Positions 1-11,000 of a DNA stretch of 64,000 nucleotides are shown in pieces. The position numbers and the translations under genes are program-made. How positions within the stretch are numbered: the first letter of the stretch is position 1; every line of letters begins with the position of its first letter. A model generated the notes under the pieces. It searched no databases, had not been told where the DNA came from, and worked only from the letters and a program-made list of their open reading frames with translations. The DNA is from an uncultured Bacteroidia bacterium (GTDB lineage: Bacteria > Bacteroidota > Bacteroidia > NS11-12g > UBA9320), in assembly GCA_943789165.1 (NCBI GenBank), contig CALSTB010000003.1:455454-519453 (forward strand), written 5' to 3'.

Positions 1-191
1 TAATCTAAAAACCCCGCATTTTTAAGTCGGGTTAAAAGCGGATACAAGGTGCCCTCCACAATCAATAGCTTAGCTTCTTTTAGCTTTCCAATTATGTCAG
101 AAGCATAAATCTCTTCACTACTGATAATTGCTAGTATGCAATACTCCAGTATTCCTTTCCGCATCTGTGCCTGTATATTTTCTAACTTCAT
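1..191 (-). CDS. PadR-family transcriptional regulator, N-terminal part (cut by window edge)
   Basis: The first 63 codons read as a PadR winged-helix domain. The start MKLENIQAQMRKG is followed by a helix-turn-helix and the family signature EGTLYPLLTRLKNAG near residues 45-60. PadR proteins are small dimeric repressors that often control a membrane or transport gene beside them. The 3' end lies outside the window, so the partner cannot be seen. The ATG at 191 is the first start in this frame and matches the usual PadR N-terminus. Confidence 0.85.
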   Translation of the reverse strand, partial: MKLENIQAQMRKGILEYCILAIISSEEIYASDIIGKLKEAKLLIVEGTLYPLLTRLKNAGFLD

Positions 192-238
192 TTAGGTCTA
201 ACTCTTATTTGGTTATGCAAATATATATGCTTTGTATG

Positions 239-259
239 GTACTATGCAATACAAAGTAC
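239..259. promoter_or_regulatory. Inverted repeat upstream of the PadR gene, candidate operator
   Basis: GTACT at 239-243 and AGTAC at 255-259 form an inverted repeat around an 11-base spacer, about 50 bases upstream of the PadR start. PadR repressors commonly bind dyads with ATGT/ACAT- or GTAC-like arms in their own promoters. A second weaker dyad (TGCA/ATGC) lies at 215-230. The operator role is inferred from position and symmetry only. Confidence 0.35.
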
Positions 260-296
260 TATAAAAGTTTTGTTTTACTCGACGAATCGTCGGCAA

Positions 297-968
297 TTAA
301 TCAAAGCATTCCATCAGAAACAAGATGCCAGAATCGAAGCGAATCTCAACAATACCGTCGGTTTCCGCTTCATTGCTGCTCCCTGTTCTTTCAGGTAAAA
401 TGAAGTCTTCTTGATGTAAATTAAATTTTAGTCCAGAGGTCTCAATTCCCTTTACATCGGTCAACGGAAGTAAAGATATGATAGACTCAGCCGTAAAATA
501 TTTGTTGAATTTGGCTGGTTTCGGTTGTAGCATATGTGCTTTAGAATGGTCGTCGATGACGCACAAAGCAATGGACGTACTATATTTTGCAACCGTAATT
601 AAGTTGTTATGGGAGTGGTCTAGTCGCTTGCCGGTACTCCAAACAATATTCGCCGCTTTGTGTCCATTATCAAGTAAGTATCGGATACCTTTTTCCAGAT
701 CGGTGGAGTCCTGGTCTTCCATGACCAGCCATTCAATATTCTGTTCGTCTTCTACACTTAGCCGACTAACATTAATACTATCAAAGTCTCCAATGACGGC
801 ATCCACTTTGATGCCTTTCATCAACACCCGGTCTAAAGCTCCGTCTAAAACCAACACAAACGGATTCCATTCGAGCAACTGGTTCAATACTTCATTTGAG
901 CAATCTGCACCATTGGCAATGATGAGTGCTGGTTCTTGTTTATCGCGGACAAAATGGTGTGAGGACAT
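297..968 (-). CDS. thiN: Thiamine diphosphokinase
   Basis: This 223-residue protein transfers pyrophosphate from ATP to thiamine to make the cofactor thiamine diphosphate in the cytosol. The family motifs appear in order: DGALDR near residue 42, GDFDS near 60, DQDSTDLEKG near 85 and TGKRLDHSHNN near 112. The length fits the bacterial family. It stands alone between the PadR gene and a divergent lipoprotein gene. I see no TPP riboswitch in the 88 bases upstream, so it is more likely a salvage or housekeeping enzyme than part of a regulated thi operon. Confidence 0.9.
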   Translation of the reverse strand: MSSHHFVRDKQEPALIIANGADCSNEVLNQLLEWNPFVLVLDGALDRVLMKGIKVDAVIGDFDSINVSRLSVEDEQNIEWLVMEDQDSTDLEKGIRYLLDNGHKAANIVWSTGKRLDHSHNNLITVAKYSTSIALCVIDDHSKAHMLQPKPAKFNKYFTAESIISLLPLTDVKGIETSGLKFNLHQEDFILPERTGSSNEAETDGIVEIRFDSGILFLMECFD

Positions 969-1056
969 AATTGACTATGCAATTACAACTATCTGTTTTT
1001 AAAATGCTTACTTTGTTATCCATATAGATGTCGTACAAAATTACTTTAATCAAATA

Positions 1057-3108
1057 ATGCGGACAAAAATCATCCTTGGCCTTTCGGTAATTCTGTTTTT
1101 TGTTTCCTGTAAACGAGATCAAAAGCATTGGGACACGAATATTAAAGCACCCATTTTCAAAGCGGAGTTGGGTTTCAAAAATTTAATAGCTGACAGCTTG
1201 TTGGTTGTAGAATCAGACAAAAGCTATAGTTTGAGCTATGAATATGAATATGCGATTGACAGTGTAGGTAGTTATTTAGATGTTCCCGACACTTTAGACA
1301 AGGTAAAAATCACCCTCGACAAATTGGTGTTGGCCGACAGAACCTATACGGATACGTTTACATTACGTGAAATGGATCCATCTACAGGATTGTTTGACGG
1401 CTTAACACTGCCGTTTGACGCCCAAAAAATAGATAACCCACAAGGCGAGCAAATCATCGATGTGAGTGAGGAATTTTTTCAAACTGCCAAATTCAATAAG
1501 GGCTTTCTTGACATAACCATTCACAACCAACTGCCCGTTTACGTTGATATCATCATATTCAAACTAGCCAATAAAGAGAGCGGACAAGTCATTGCCCAAG
1601 ACACGTTTACAGACATTGCTCCAGGCGCCTCACAAACGAAGTCTATCGATTTGGCTGGTAAAGTCGTTGATGGGGTTATGGTTGGTAGTATCGTCTCTGT
1701 TGAAACACGCGCCAGTAACGGCCCGGTACTCATTGATGCAGACAAAGGGGTGATTCTGAACCTATCTGTACATTCCTTAGAGCCAGAATATGCCACCGCG
1801 ATTTTCCCAGAACAAACGCTAGTCGAAGACAAACAGGAAGTTGTTTACAAATTTGGTGGTCCATTAATCACTGAGATTAAAGCCAGAAGTGGTTGGGTAA
1901 AAATGAAAATATCCAGCACCATCCAAGAGGAGATTATCATTGACTATTCCTTCCCAAACAGTGGGGAAAACGGTGATTTCAATAAACCTTTTAGAAGACA
2001 ATATCGAGTACCAGCAGCCAAGCCAGGCACCACACAAGTGATTGAAGGAGAGTTTCCTTTAGATGGTTATGTGATGCAATACAAAGGTAAAGACCCAACA
2101 CAGCCCCCTTTCTTTAATACGATTTACAGTGAATTGACTGCGCGTACCGTGTATTCAGGCGAGGTTCGTGATTTGTCTTTAGAGGATTTTGTTGAAATAG
2201 AATTCGGTTTGGTTGACATAAAACCAGAATATGCTTTCGGAGATTTTGGTAAAAAGGAATTCATTTTAGATGAAACAGTTGATATTCCAATCTTCAAGGA
2301 TGTTTCTGGAACGATAGATTTAGAAGCAGTAAAAATGAATTTGTTTCTTGACAATGCTTTTGGCATCCAAGCGTTGACCACAGTAAACTCCATCACCGCC
2401 TCAAATTCCAAGAACAAAACAACCGTGTCGCTAACCCACCCACAAGCTATTGGGAAAGACATTTTGTTAACAAGGGCCACCAACCCGCCGCTATTGGCGC
2501 ACACGCAATTCTACGAGTTTGATCAAAACACATCCAACATTAAAGAGTTTATGGAAGTGTTGCCTGATAAAATAACCACGAATATTAAAATTATCAGTCG
2601 GCCCAATGGAAGCAATGATTATACAGATTTCGTAAAAGATGAAAGTTATCTACGAGCTCGTCTTTCAGTAGTCATGCCAGTTCAATTTGCTGCCAACAAC
2701 CTTACTCTTGTAGAAAAGCAAGCTTTTAACTTTAATGGGCTTGAGAATTCTGAAAAAATAAAAAGCGGAACGTTTAAGCTTCGTGTTGAGAACGACTTTC
2801 CTTTAGATGCCAAGATATTGGTGGAATTTCTAAACGAAGCGGATGAAGTATTGCTGGATTTGTTTAACACCGGCGAAAAAATTGAAGCTGCTCAAGTAAA
2901 TTCTGGAACGGGTAAAACAGATCAATCAGCATTATCCTATCTAACTGCAAATATTTCCGCCCAACAAATGGATTTGATTCGTGAAGCAACTAAAGTGCGG
3001 ATAAAGAGTGTCTTCGACACCCCGAATGGCACACCAAATAAAATATTTAGTGACTACCTAATAAAAACACAGTTGTCGGCCGACTTTGTATATGAACAAA
3101 CTTTATAA
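1057..3108 (+). CDS. Large lipoprotein of unknown function
   Basis: The 683-residue product begins with a short hydrophobic signal and a lipobox ending in FFVSC, so it is probably a lipid-anchored envelope protein. The rest is beta-rich, with many Val/Ile/Thr stretches, and has no domain I recognise. It overlaps the start of the next gene, an outer-membrane-type protein, by 17 bases. The two are therefore probably co-transcribed and may work together in the outer membrane. Confidence 0.75.
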   Translation: MRTKIILGLSVILFFVSCKRDQKHWDTNIKAPIFKAELGFKNLIADSLLVVESDKSYSLSYEYEYAIDSVGSYLDVPDTLDKVKITLDKLVLADRTYTDTFTLREMDPSTGLFDGLTLPFDAQKIDNPQGEQIIDVSEEFFQTAKFNKGFLDITIHNQLPVYVDIIIFKLANKESGQVIAQDTFTDIAPGASQTKSIDLAGKVVDGVMVGSIVSVETRASNGPVLIDADKGVILNLSVHSLEPEYATAIFPEQTLVEDKQEVVYKFGGPLITEIKARSGWVKMKISSTIQEEIIIDYSFPNSGENGDFNKPFRRQYRVPAAKPGTTQVIEGEFPLDGYVMQYKGKDPTQPPFFNTIYSELTARTVYSGEVRDLSLEDFVEIEFGLVDIKPEYAFGDFGKKEFILDETVDIPIFKDVSGTIDLEAVKMNLFLDNAFGIQALTTVNSITASNSKNKTTVSLTHPQAIGKDILLTRATNPPLLAHTQFYEFDQNTSNIKEFMEVLPDKITTNIKIISRPNGSNDYTDFVKDESYLRARLSVVMPVQFAANNLTLVEKQAFNFNGLENSEKIKSGTFKLRVENDFPLDAKILVEFLNEADEVLLDLFNTGEKIEAAQVNSGTGKTDQSALSYLTANISAQQMDLIREATKVRIKSVFDTPNGTPNKIFSDYLIKTQLSADFVYEQTL

Positions 3109-4297
3109 ATTAACCCTCCTCTTCTTAGTTTATTCAAATGCTGTTGGTCAAACATTGGATCCAGCATATAACTCTGATAACTACCATTTCGAAGACCTGG
3201 CAGTAACTAAATCCTTGGAACTTGATGGAGATCTTGGTTTCACTACAACGTTTGTTAATATTGCTTTAATCAAAAATGATTATTGGTCTGACGATGTCGT
3301 GTTAAATCAAATTAATTCTCTTGGACAAACAAATAGACTCGGTGGGTTCATACATACCGGCATTACGTACAACACAGGAAACACCAATGGCTTATATATT
3401 GGAGCCAATTACAACACTATGTTGGGTGTAACGAGTCAAAAAGAACTGATCGAGTTGGCCCTGAGGGGTAACCAGAATCAACCCACGATTGACTTGGTTC
3501 AAAAAAATGCCTTTGAACAGATGAGTTATGGCAGCGTTTCTATTGGTCGAGCCCGATACGATAGCGCCAAAAGCACCCAAATCAGATATGGTTTAGACTT
3601 CTATTCCCAACAACAATTTGTAAAGGTGGTTGAAAATCAAGGCCGTTTTCAAACAGATAGTTCAGGAGAAAAGCTGACGGTTACTGATGCAGATGTCGTT
3701 GTAACCCAGAACTTGAGTAATCCGTTTACTAGTTTTGGTGTAGGCATCGATTTCGAAATTAGTCGGCTTTTTGCAAATAATTGTTGGTCTTTTAGTTTGT
3801 TAGACTTAGGCGTCATTCGATCCTCAGAAATGAGAACCGCAACCATGCTTTCCAATTTTGTATTTGACGGTTTCGATGTTTCATCACAGGTAAACTCTGC
3901 TGGAGGAATTCAAATTCAAGATTCTTTCAACCAAAACTTTTTTGAGACAGATACAACTTCCAAAATACGACTCGTTCCTTTTCAAACTTGCTTACAGCAC
4001 GTCAAAGTCCTAGGAACAAACAACTCGATTGACTCTAGATTGACGTATATATACTTCTCTGGGTACTATCCGTTATTAGAAACTACATATCAACAACAAT
4101 TTAAGGCCAAATCGGCTCTATGGCGTGTTGGTGCGCGTTTAGGTGGCTTTGGTGTTTATGGAGTCCAATTCGGCACTGTATTACCATTTGGAAATGGACA
4201 TAGTTTTAAATTAGATGTTGTTGGTTTGGAATCAATGGCTTCTTCAAACCTACCTGTCAATTGGTTTGGCCGTTTTGGTTTGTCTATTCAACTATAG
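3092..4297 (+). CDS. Outer-membrane beta-barrel-like protein (DUF5723-like)
   Basis: The product is about 401 residues when started at ATG 3092; an upstream in-frame TTG at 3086 is less likely. It has a cleavable signal (MNKLYKLTLLFLVYSNAVGQ) and then alternating beta strands rich in Gly and aromatic residues, with a strand-like C-terminus (WFGRFGLSIQL). This resembles the DUF5723 family of Bacteroidota, which I infer from overall texture, not from a hard motif. It follows the lipoprotein gene with a 17-base overlap and converges on the SulP gene with a 14-base overlap of 3' ends. Confidence 0.65.
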   Translation: MNKLYKLTLLFLVYSNAVGQTLDPAYNSDNYHFEDLAVTKSLELDGDLGFTTTFVNIALIKNDYWSDDVVLNQINSLGQTNRLGGFIHTGITYNTGNTNGLYIGANYNTMLGVTSQKELIELALRGNQNQPTIDLVQKNAFEQMSYGSVSIGRARYDSAKSTQIRYGLDFYSQQQFVKVVENQGRFQTDSSGEKLTVTDADVVVTQNLSNPFTSFGVGIDFEISRLFANNCWSFSLLDLGVIRSSEMRTATMLSNFVFDGFDVSSQVNSAGGIQIQDSFNQNFFETDTTSKIRLVPFQTCLQHVKVLGTNNSIDSRLTYIYFSGYYPLLETTYQQQFKAKSALWRVGARLGGFGVYGVQFGTVLPFGNGHSFKLDVVGLESMASSNLPVNWFGRFGLSIQL

Positions 4298-6542
4298 CAA
4301 TCTCCCTTTCAATAATTAGGGCAACCAAGCCTTTAGTGAATTCAAGTAGTTCTTCCACTTCATCAGAACTGGCGAAACGATAGTTCTGGAACACCATTAA
4401 GCCATTTTCATTTCCTTCAATATGGTACCTGTTGTTATTTGTTAAGTATTCGATTACCTCGTCTGTAAAAAATGCTCTTACTCGTTCTGGGTTCTTTCCT
4501 TTTACAGCAAAGTCGTCTGTAAACTGCTCATCTTCGAACGATATTTCCTCTCTTTTCGCGAAATCTAATATTCTTTGTAGCCACCCTTCCTTCTCTATTT
4601 CGAATTTAGGTAAGTCATATTGTTCCATGCTAACAAGAACCACAGTGGTGTGGTGTACTTCAGTTGCAAGAAAGGCACCCTCATCGAAGGTGATATCACA
4701 TATTTCCCAATGAATGTTAACATCAGGCATCTCCCCTTTTATTTTATTCTTGGAGAACTCAATAGGTCTTGATTCGAACAACATAAACTTCCGAAATCTT
4801 GATTTACTCCAGACCACGTTAGGATCAAAAGTCCACTTGTTTTTGGCGGATAGGTCTTTTAGTCTTTGTTGACGCTTGCTTAAGAAAAGACTTGATTTTG
4901 GTGGCAAGACGTGCAGACTCAATGGATGTCTAGATGTGGTGACGTGCATATCAAGTCCTATGATGTCAAACGTACCGCCGTTGTTGGCATTTTTATCATC
5001 CCAATCCTTTAAAATTTCCAAAACAGAATGATCCACGAGGCGCGCCTGCGAAAAATCAATTATGACGTCTTTACCATAGCCTATTTCTTCTAACTGCTTC
5101 GTTAAATTCAGAACATTGGAAAAATTGGAAATACCTTTCACCTTGAGTATGATTTTGTTTTCGTCACTCGACAACAAGTATTGTGGTTTCCGTAAGTATT
5201 TAAAAAACAAATTGATTGGAATGTGGGACTTAACCAAGTGAATCAATAAGGTAATTAAAATCCCAGCAAAAAGTCCCGTTTTAAGGTTATACTGAAGCGT
5301 TGAAATAATCGTAAATGCAACAATAACCACTTGCTCATACCCCAGTTTCATGGTATCTCTAAACATCTTTGGAGACGCTAGTTTTATACCAGTATATACT
5401 AAAATCGCAGCCAGAGCAGCCAACGGAACCATTTGAATTTCATCAATCAAGAAGAATACCAGTGCCAACAGAATCAATCCATGGAAAAAATTCGACCATT
5501 TGGTTCTTGCGCCGTGATTGATATTAAGAGAGCTTCGTACAATCACCGTAATAACAGGCAATCCACCTAGAAATCCAGAGATTATGGTACTCACACCTGT
5601 TCCAACTAGGTCTTTATTTAGGTTTGTTGTTCTTTTAAACGGATCCAATTTGTCAACGGCTTTAGAACTAGGAATCGTTTCAATCGTACTAACTAAAAAC
5701 ACGCTAATGGCTACAGCCCAGAACGTTCCTGTCCTCATTAAACTAAAGTCTGGTCTCAGGTTAAAGCTATCAGTTATGTTTTCGACACGAATCAGGTTTT
5801 TTGGTCCAACCATGTATTCATTTCCAAACATGGTGACTACATGCTCTTGAGTCAAACCAAAAATGAAAACAAAGGGTATAGAAGCCAATAATACCAGCAT
5901 CGGAGCGGGTATATAGTGTAGCAGCCTGAGTTTATTGATAAACATTGGATGTGTAATCAAAATAATCAAACTGATGATGGCTATAATGGCAATGGGCCAA
6001 TTGATATTATGAATGTTATTGGGTAAGGCTGTAATGCTTTCGATTGCAGATGCTTTTCCGAAACCAGTATCCAGTGCGATATGAATTTGGCTGGCAAAAA
6101 TAATGATGCCAATCGCGGCTAAGACTCCTCTTACCACCGAAGCGGGTAACAATTCCCCATATTTACCCCATTTCAGCAATCCCATTAACGCCTGCATTAC
6201 ACCAGCGCACATGATTGCCGCCATATAGTGGTTGTATCCAGAACCGCCTCCAATTTTCGACAGCGTTACTACACCAACAAGCGAAACACCAACCAATCCA
6301 GCACCTGGTCCGTTAATTCCAACGTTACTACCTCTAATAAATGTGGTGAGTAAGCCCCCAATGATGGCGGATATAACCCCAGCCATCGGAGGTACAGCTG
6401 AGCCTGAAGCAATGGATATTCCAAGGCCTAAAGGGAGTGCGACCAATGCCACACTAAATGCCGCAATTAAATCATGTCGCCAATTTTGCCTTAATCCGGC
6501 AAATCCTGTCTTTGGTAAGTTTAAGAAATCTGTTTTACTCAT
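4284..6542 (-). CDS. SulP family inorganic anion transporter with STAS domain
   Basis: The 752-residue inner-membrane protein has the SulP core. It starts with LIAAFSVALVALPLGLGISI and continues with about a dozen hydrophobic segments to near residue 410. A STAS domain at about 445-550 includes VIIDFSQARLVDHSVLE. SulP proteins move sulfate, bicarbonate or other anions, often coupled to Na+ or H+. It is longer than a plain SulP: about 190 extra residues after STAS form an acidic domain I cannot assign. The substrate cannot be decided from sequence, since there is no carbonic anhydrase or sulfate-assimilation gene beside it. Confidence 0.88.
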   Translation of the reverse strand: MSKTDFLNLPKTGFAGLRQNWRHDLIAAFSVALVALPLGLGISIASGSAVPPMAGVISAIIGGLLTTFIRGSNVGINGPGAGLVGVSLVGVVTLSKIGGGSGYNHYMAAIMCAGVMQALMGLLKWGKYGELLPASVVRGVLAAIGIIIFASQIHIALDTGFGKASAIESITALPNNIHNINWPIAIIAIISLIILITHPMFINKLRLLHYIPAPMLVLLASIPFVFIFGLTQEHVVTMFGNEYMVGPKNLIRVENITDSFNLRPDFSLMRTGTFWAVAISVFLVSTIETIPSSKAVDKLDPFKRTTNLNKDLVGTGVSTIISGFLGGLPVITVIVRSSLNINHGARTKWSNFFHGLILLALVFFLIDEIQMVPLAALAAILVYTGIKLASPKMFRDTMKLGYEQVVIVAFTIISTLQYNLKTGLFAGILITLLIHLVKSHIPINLFFKYLRKPQYLLSSDENKIILKVKGISNFSNVLNLTKQLEEIGYGKDVIIDFSQARLVDHSVLEILKDWDDKNANNGGTFDIIGLDMHVTTSRHPLSLHVLPPKSSLFLSKRQQRLKDLSAKNKWTFDPNVVWSKSRFRKFMLFESRPIEFSKNKIKGEMPDVNIHWEICDITFDEGAFLATEVHHTTVVLVSMEQYDLPKFEIEKEGWLQRILDFAKREEISFEDEQFTDDFAVKGKNPERVRAFFTDEVIEYLTNNNRYHIEGNENGLMVFQNYRFASSDEVEELLEFTKGLVALIIEREIAIVE

Positions 6543-6603
6543 TAAAAGGGAAAAGTATCGAAACCTATCTACAAGTCAAAATCTAATGTCCCTTATGAGG
6601 AAA

Positions 6604-7905
6604 TTAAGATGTTGCCATCTGCTGTTTTTCAGAGTATAATGGGAATTGCTTCATCAACGATTCCACCTCTTTGGTTACTTGAGACAAAACAGCTTCGTCT
6701 TCGTGATTGTTCAGTGCGCGGTCAATTAAATCCACGATTGGAGCCATGTGCTCTTCCTTCAATCCTCTTGTGGTAATTGCTGGTGTTCCAATACGCATTC
6801 CTGAAGTAACAAATGGAGAACGTGTTTCTTGAGGTACTGTATTTTTATTTATAGTTATGTGGCATCGAACCAAAGTGTCTTCTGCCAACCTTCCTGTAAG
6901 GTCTTCGAATTTTGTTCTTAAGTCGATTAACATTAAATGATTGTCTGTTCCACCAGAAATCACCTTATATCCTCTTTTTTCAAATTGAAGCGCCATTTCT
7001 TTGGCATTCAAAACGAGTTGTTTGCAATATTCTTTGTACGCTGGTGATTGCGCTTCTCGGAACGCAACAGCCTTGCCGGCAATCACATGCTCCAATGGTC
7101 CACCTTGGCTACCAGGAAAAACAGCTGAATCCAATAAGGCTGTCATCGAACGTAAGTTTCCTTTTCGGTCAACAATACCTTGTTTGTTTTCAAAGTCATC
7201 TCCCACCATAATCATTCCACCTCTGGGCCCTCTAAGCGTTTTGTGGGTAGTGGTGGTTAATATATGACAATGTTTTACGGGATTATTTAATAAACCCGTA
7301 GCAATCAATCCCGATGGGTGGGAAATATCCGCCAATAACACGGCATTTACTTTGTCTGCAATGGCTCTAAACCTTGCATAATCCCAGTCTCTTGAATAAC
7401 TTGAAGCGCCACAAATAATCAACTTGGGTTGTTCGCGCAATGCGATTTCTTCAACGCTATCCATATCCACCAAACCAGTTTCTTGGTCGATTCCATAATG
7501 GAAGGCATTATACGTTTTACCAGAAAAGTTTACTGGAGAACCGTGTGTAAGGTGTCCACCATTCGACAAATCGAATCCTAATATTTTGTCGCCTGGTTCT
7601 AAACAAGCCAACATCACTGCAGCGTTTGCCTGTGATCCGGAGTGGGGTTGTACGTTCACCCAACTAACTCCAAACAATGCCTTGGCGCGATCAATGGCAA
7701 TTTGCTCTATTTGATCAACAACTTCGCATCCACCATAATATCTTTTCCCTGGAAGACCTTCTGCGTATTTGTTGGTCAACACACTTCCAACTGCTTCAAG
7801 AACATCTTCTGAAACAAAATTTTCGCTTGCAATTAATTCGATGCCTACCTGTTGTCTGTGTAACTCTTCGTTGATTAGATCAAAAACCTCTTTATCCATT
7901 TCCAT
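6604..7905 (-). CDS. glyA: Serine hydroxymethyltransferase
   Basis: This PLP enzyme interconverts serine and glycine and loads one-carbon units on tetrahydrofolate. The sequence has [11 protein letters not shown] near the N-terminus, [12 protein letters not shown], and the PLP-lysine loop [14 protein letters not shown] near residue 220. From ATG 7905 it is 433 residues, the normal length. A GTG four codons upstream (7917) would add MYNI and is less likely, and an ATG at 7899 is also possible. A TAnnTTTG-like -7 box (TATCTTTG, 7919-7926, minus strand) lies just upstream, implying a very short leader if used. Confidence 0.96.
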   Translation of the reverse strand: MEMDKEVFDLINEELHRQQVGIELIASENFVSEDVLEAVGSVLTNKYAEGLPGKRYYGGCEVVDQIEQIAIDRAKALFGVSWVNVQPHSGSQANAAVMLACLEPGDKILGFDLSNGGHLTHGSPVNFSGKTYNAFHYGIDQETGLVDMDSVEEIALREQPKLIICGASSYSRDWDYARFRAIADKVNAVLLADISHPSGLIATGLLNNPVKHCHILTTTTHKTLRGPRGGMIMVGDDFENKQGIVDRKGNLRSMTALLDSAVFPGSQGGPLEHVIAGKAVAFREAQSPAYKEYCKQLVLNAKEMALQFEKRGYKVISGGTDNHLMLIDLRTKFEDLTGRLAEDTLVRCHITINKNTVPQETRSPFVTSGMRIGTPAITTRGLKEEHMAPIVDLIDRALNNHEDEAVLSQVTKEVESLMKQFPLYSEKQQMATS

Positions 7906-8059
7906 TATATTGTACACACAAAGATAACTAAACCACTGGCTGCGTGATACATATGTAGATAATTTATTACCTTAGCTTGAACTACTGAAGATAACAACAG
8001 AAATCATGGATATAATGCGTAATTGTCGTTTAGTTTATTTACAACAAAACAGAAAGTTA

Positions 8060-11000
8060 ATGTCTAAAGTTTACCGAAGACTACTGCTCTCCTTTTTAAT
8101 ACTTTCCTCTTTTTCAGCAAGTTACGGCCAAGGTGTTGGCGTAAATGAAGATGGAACTGATCCCGATATTTCAGCGATATTGGATGTTAAATCCAATAGT
8201 CGAGGTATGCTAATTCCCCGGCTTACTAAAATTGCGAAGCTTGGAATACCTGCGCCCGCAAACGGCCTGATGGTCTATCAAACGGACGATACGATTGGTT
8301 TTTGGTATTATGACAAAAATAGGTGGAAGCCCGTTTTTCAAAATATCACTGCGGGAAAAGGTTTATCTGGAAATACCATTGAAGCATATGGAACGATTAG
8401 TTTAGAACCTACTGGTGTAGGAATCGGTCAATACGGAACTGCGGATTCAATTCCCCAGTTTACTGTAAATGAATTTGGTCAGTTGGTTTTTGCTAAGAAC
8501 GTTGCTCTAAGAGAACTGGATGGTGTTATAGGAAATGAATTAAGCGATACATCTAACAGTTTGGGAATGTTGAACCGTTCAGGTGCTGGTACGGCCGCCA
8601 ATCCATACACCGTTGGTGTAAATGGTGGTAACGCACCCAATGATATTTGGATGTGGAATGGCTCAAAGTGGACTTTAGCGCCTTTTCCGTTTGAAAAAGA
8701 CAGTATAATAGGTAATGAAATTGCCGATACCTTTTTATCTAGAGGTTTATTAATACGTAATGGTTCAGGAAATTCAGCGAACCCATACACGATTGGCGTA
8801 ACCTCTGGTAACAGTATTGGAGACGTGTTTATGTGGGACGGAGGCAAATGGGTGTCCAGCCCAATTGTGTTCCCGACAGAGCAAGATGCGGTTGTTGGAA
8901 ACGAAATCGCAGACACGACAAGCGCACTTGGTATTTTAACGAGAACCGGCGCTGGTAAAGCCGGTAGTCCATATAAAATTGGCATCACCCGTGGTAATAA
9001 CGTAGGTGACGTTTGGATGTGGAACGGAAATAAATGGGCTTCTGCCTCTATCACCATACCTTCTGAACAAGACGGTGTTATTGGTAACGAGGTAGTGGAT
9101 ACGATTAATTCTAGAGGTATCTTAAACCTATATGGAAATGGTACAAATGCCAACCCATTACGCATGGGGATAGAGGCTGGCAACTCGACAGGGGATGTTT
9201 GGATGTGGAACGGAAGTGCTTGGGTTCCGACTCAAATCGTCCACCCGCCAGTGGTAATTCCTAAAGAAAAAGACAGTGTTATAGGAAACGAAATTGCAGA
9301 TACTTTAAATACGTATGGCCTGCTTGTCCGACAAGGAAGCGGCACAGACGCTGACCCTTATACAATTGGGGCCAAGCCAGGAACCACACGTGGGCAGTCG
9401 CTCGTTTGGGATGGCTCTAAATGGGTGTTGACAACGATTATTATTCCAAAAGAACAAGATAGTATCATAGGAAATGAAATTGCCGATACACTTGGATCCA
9501 AAGGTATATTAACGAGGAATGGCGCTGGTACTGCTGGTAGTCCATACAGTGTTGGTATAAACAGCGGAACAACCAATGGAGATGTTTGGATGTGGAATGG
9601 CTCTTCTTGGGTGCCAACTCAGATTACACACCCCGCTGAGGTGGATGCTATCATCGGAAATGAATTAACCGACACCATAAATACACGTGGTATTTTAAAC
9701 AGAACAGGTTCTGGTACAACTGCTAACCCCTTTCGCATTGAAATAAATGCAGGTAGTAGTTCTGGTGACGTATGGATGTGGAATGGTTCGACATGGGTAC
9801 CAACACCGATTACACACCCGACTGAAGTTGATGGCGTTATTGGAAATGAGGTTACTGATACGATAGCCAATGGGTTTTTAAACTTAACTGGAGCAGGAAC
9901 AGCTGCAAGCCCGAAGAAACTTGGATTAAAGTCTGGTAATACTGTTGGTGATGTCCTTGTTTGGGATGGCACAACCTGGGTTCCAGGATATTTGAATCGA
10001 AATACCTTAGACATGGCGTACGACGAAGGTGGTGCGGGTGCAGGTAAACTAATCACAGCCGACAATGGTGCTGTTGAAATAGATCAAGATGGACTTATTG
10101 TAACAGGCAAAGTTGGTGCTGGAGCCACAGCTGGTAGTTTGGGCGCTGGAACACGTTTACACTTTAACCCAAGAGCTTCTGCTTTCAGAGCAGGAACCGC
10201 CATTGGCGCAGAATGGAATGCTGCAAACATGGGATTATATTCAACCGCATTTGGATATGGATCTGTCGCATCAGACGATCATACTTTTGCAGTTGGAAAT
10301 GGTGCAAACGCAGTTGGCGAACATAGTATTGCCCTTGGTGATAGTACTATTACGCAATTACCTTATTCACTAGCCATTGGAAACAGGTCAGTTACAGGTG
10401 GAAAAAACACATTGGCAATTGGAACTGGTAACGAAGCTTACGGACAATTCTCTTATGTGATAGGTAACCGTTCGCGTTCATTAGGAACCAACTCGGGGAT
10501 TTTTGGAGAAGAAAGTTTTGTGCCTAGTGGTTTTCACCACGCATACGCGTTTGGATATAGAGATACAGCAAAGGGTGACTATGCGGTGGCTATTGGTCAC
10601 AATGCATATGCCGAAGGGACTGGCTCTATTGCCATTGGTTCTAATGTTAGAACGAACAACCCATATTCGGTAGCTATTGGAAACAATGCCGACGCAATCG
10701 CTGACAGGTCAGTAGCCATTGGTAGTTATGTGTCAACTAACTTCAAAAATGGATCATTCATTTTTGGTGATGGAAGTACTACAACGACTATGTATAGTCC
10801 AGCTCAACATACCATGACCATGCGTTTCAATAACGGTTATCGGTTATATACTAAAACAGATTTGAGTACTGGTGTATATATGAATAATGGTGACGCCTCT
10901 TGGTCTTCCGTTTCTGATCGCAATATGAAAGAGAACTTTCAAGATGTTGATGGAGAGGAGATTTTAGGAAAAATCAGAAACCTCTCAATCACACAGTGGA

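Noticed and set aside
968-1056. TPP riboswitch upstream of thiamine diphosphokinase
   Set aside because: The 88-base gap shows neither CTGAGA nor ACCTGA-type conserved blocks.
8522-9990. Regular repeats considered as a CRISPR array
   Set aside because: Units are ~187 bases, diverged and in frame within one protein; no short identical repeats with unique spacers and no cas genes.
8479-10065. Long minus-strand open frames opposite the fibre repeats
   Set aside because: They repeat with the same period as the real gene and have Pro/Phe-rich low-complexity translations; they are mirror shadows of the repeat array.
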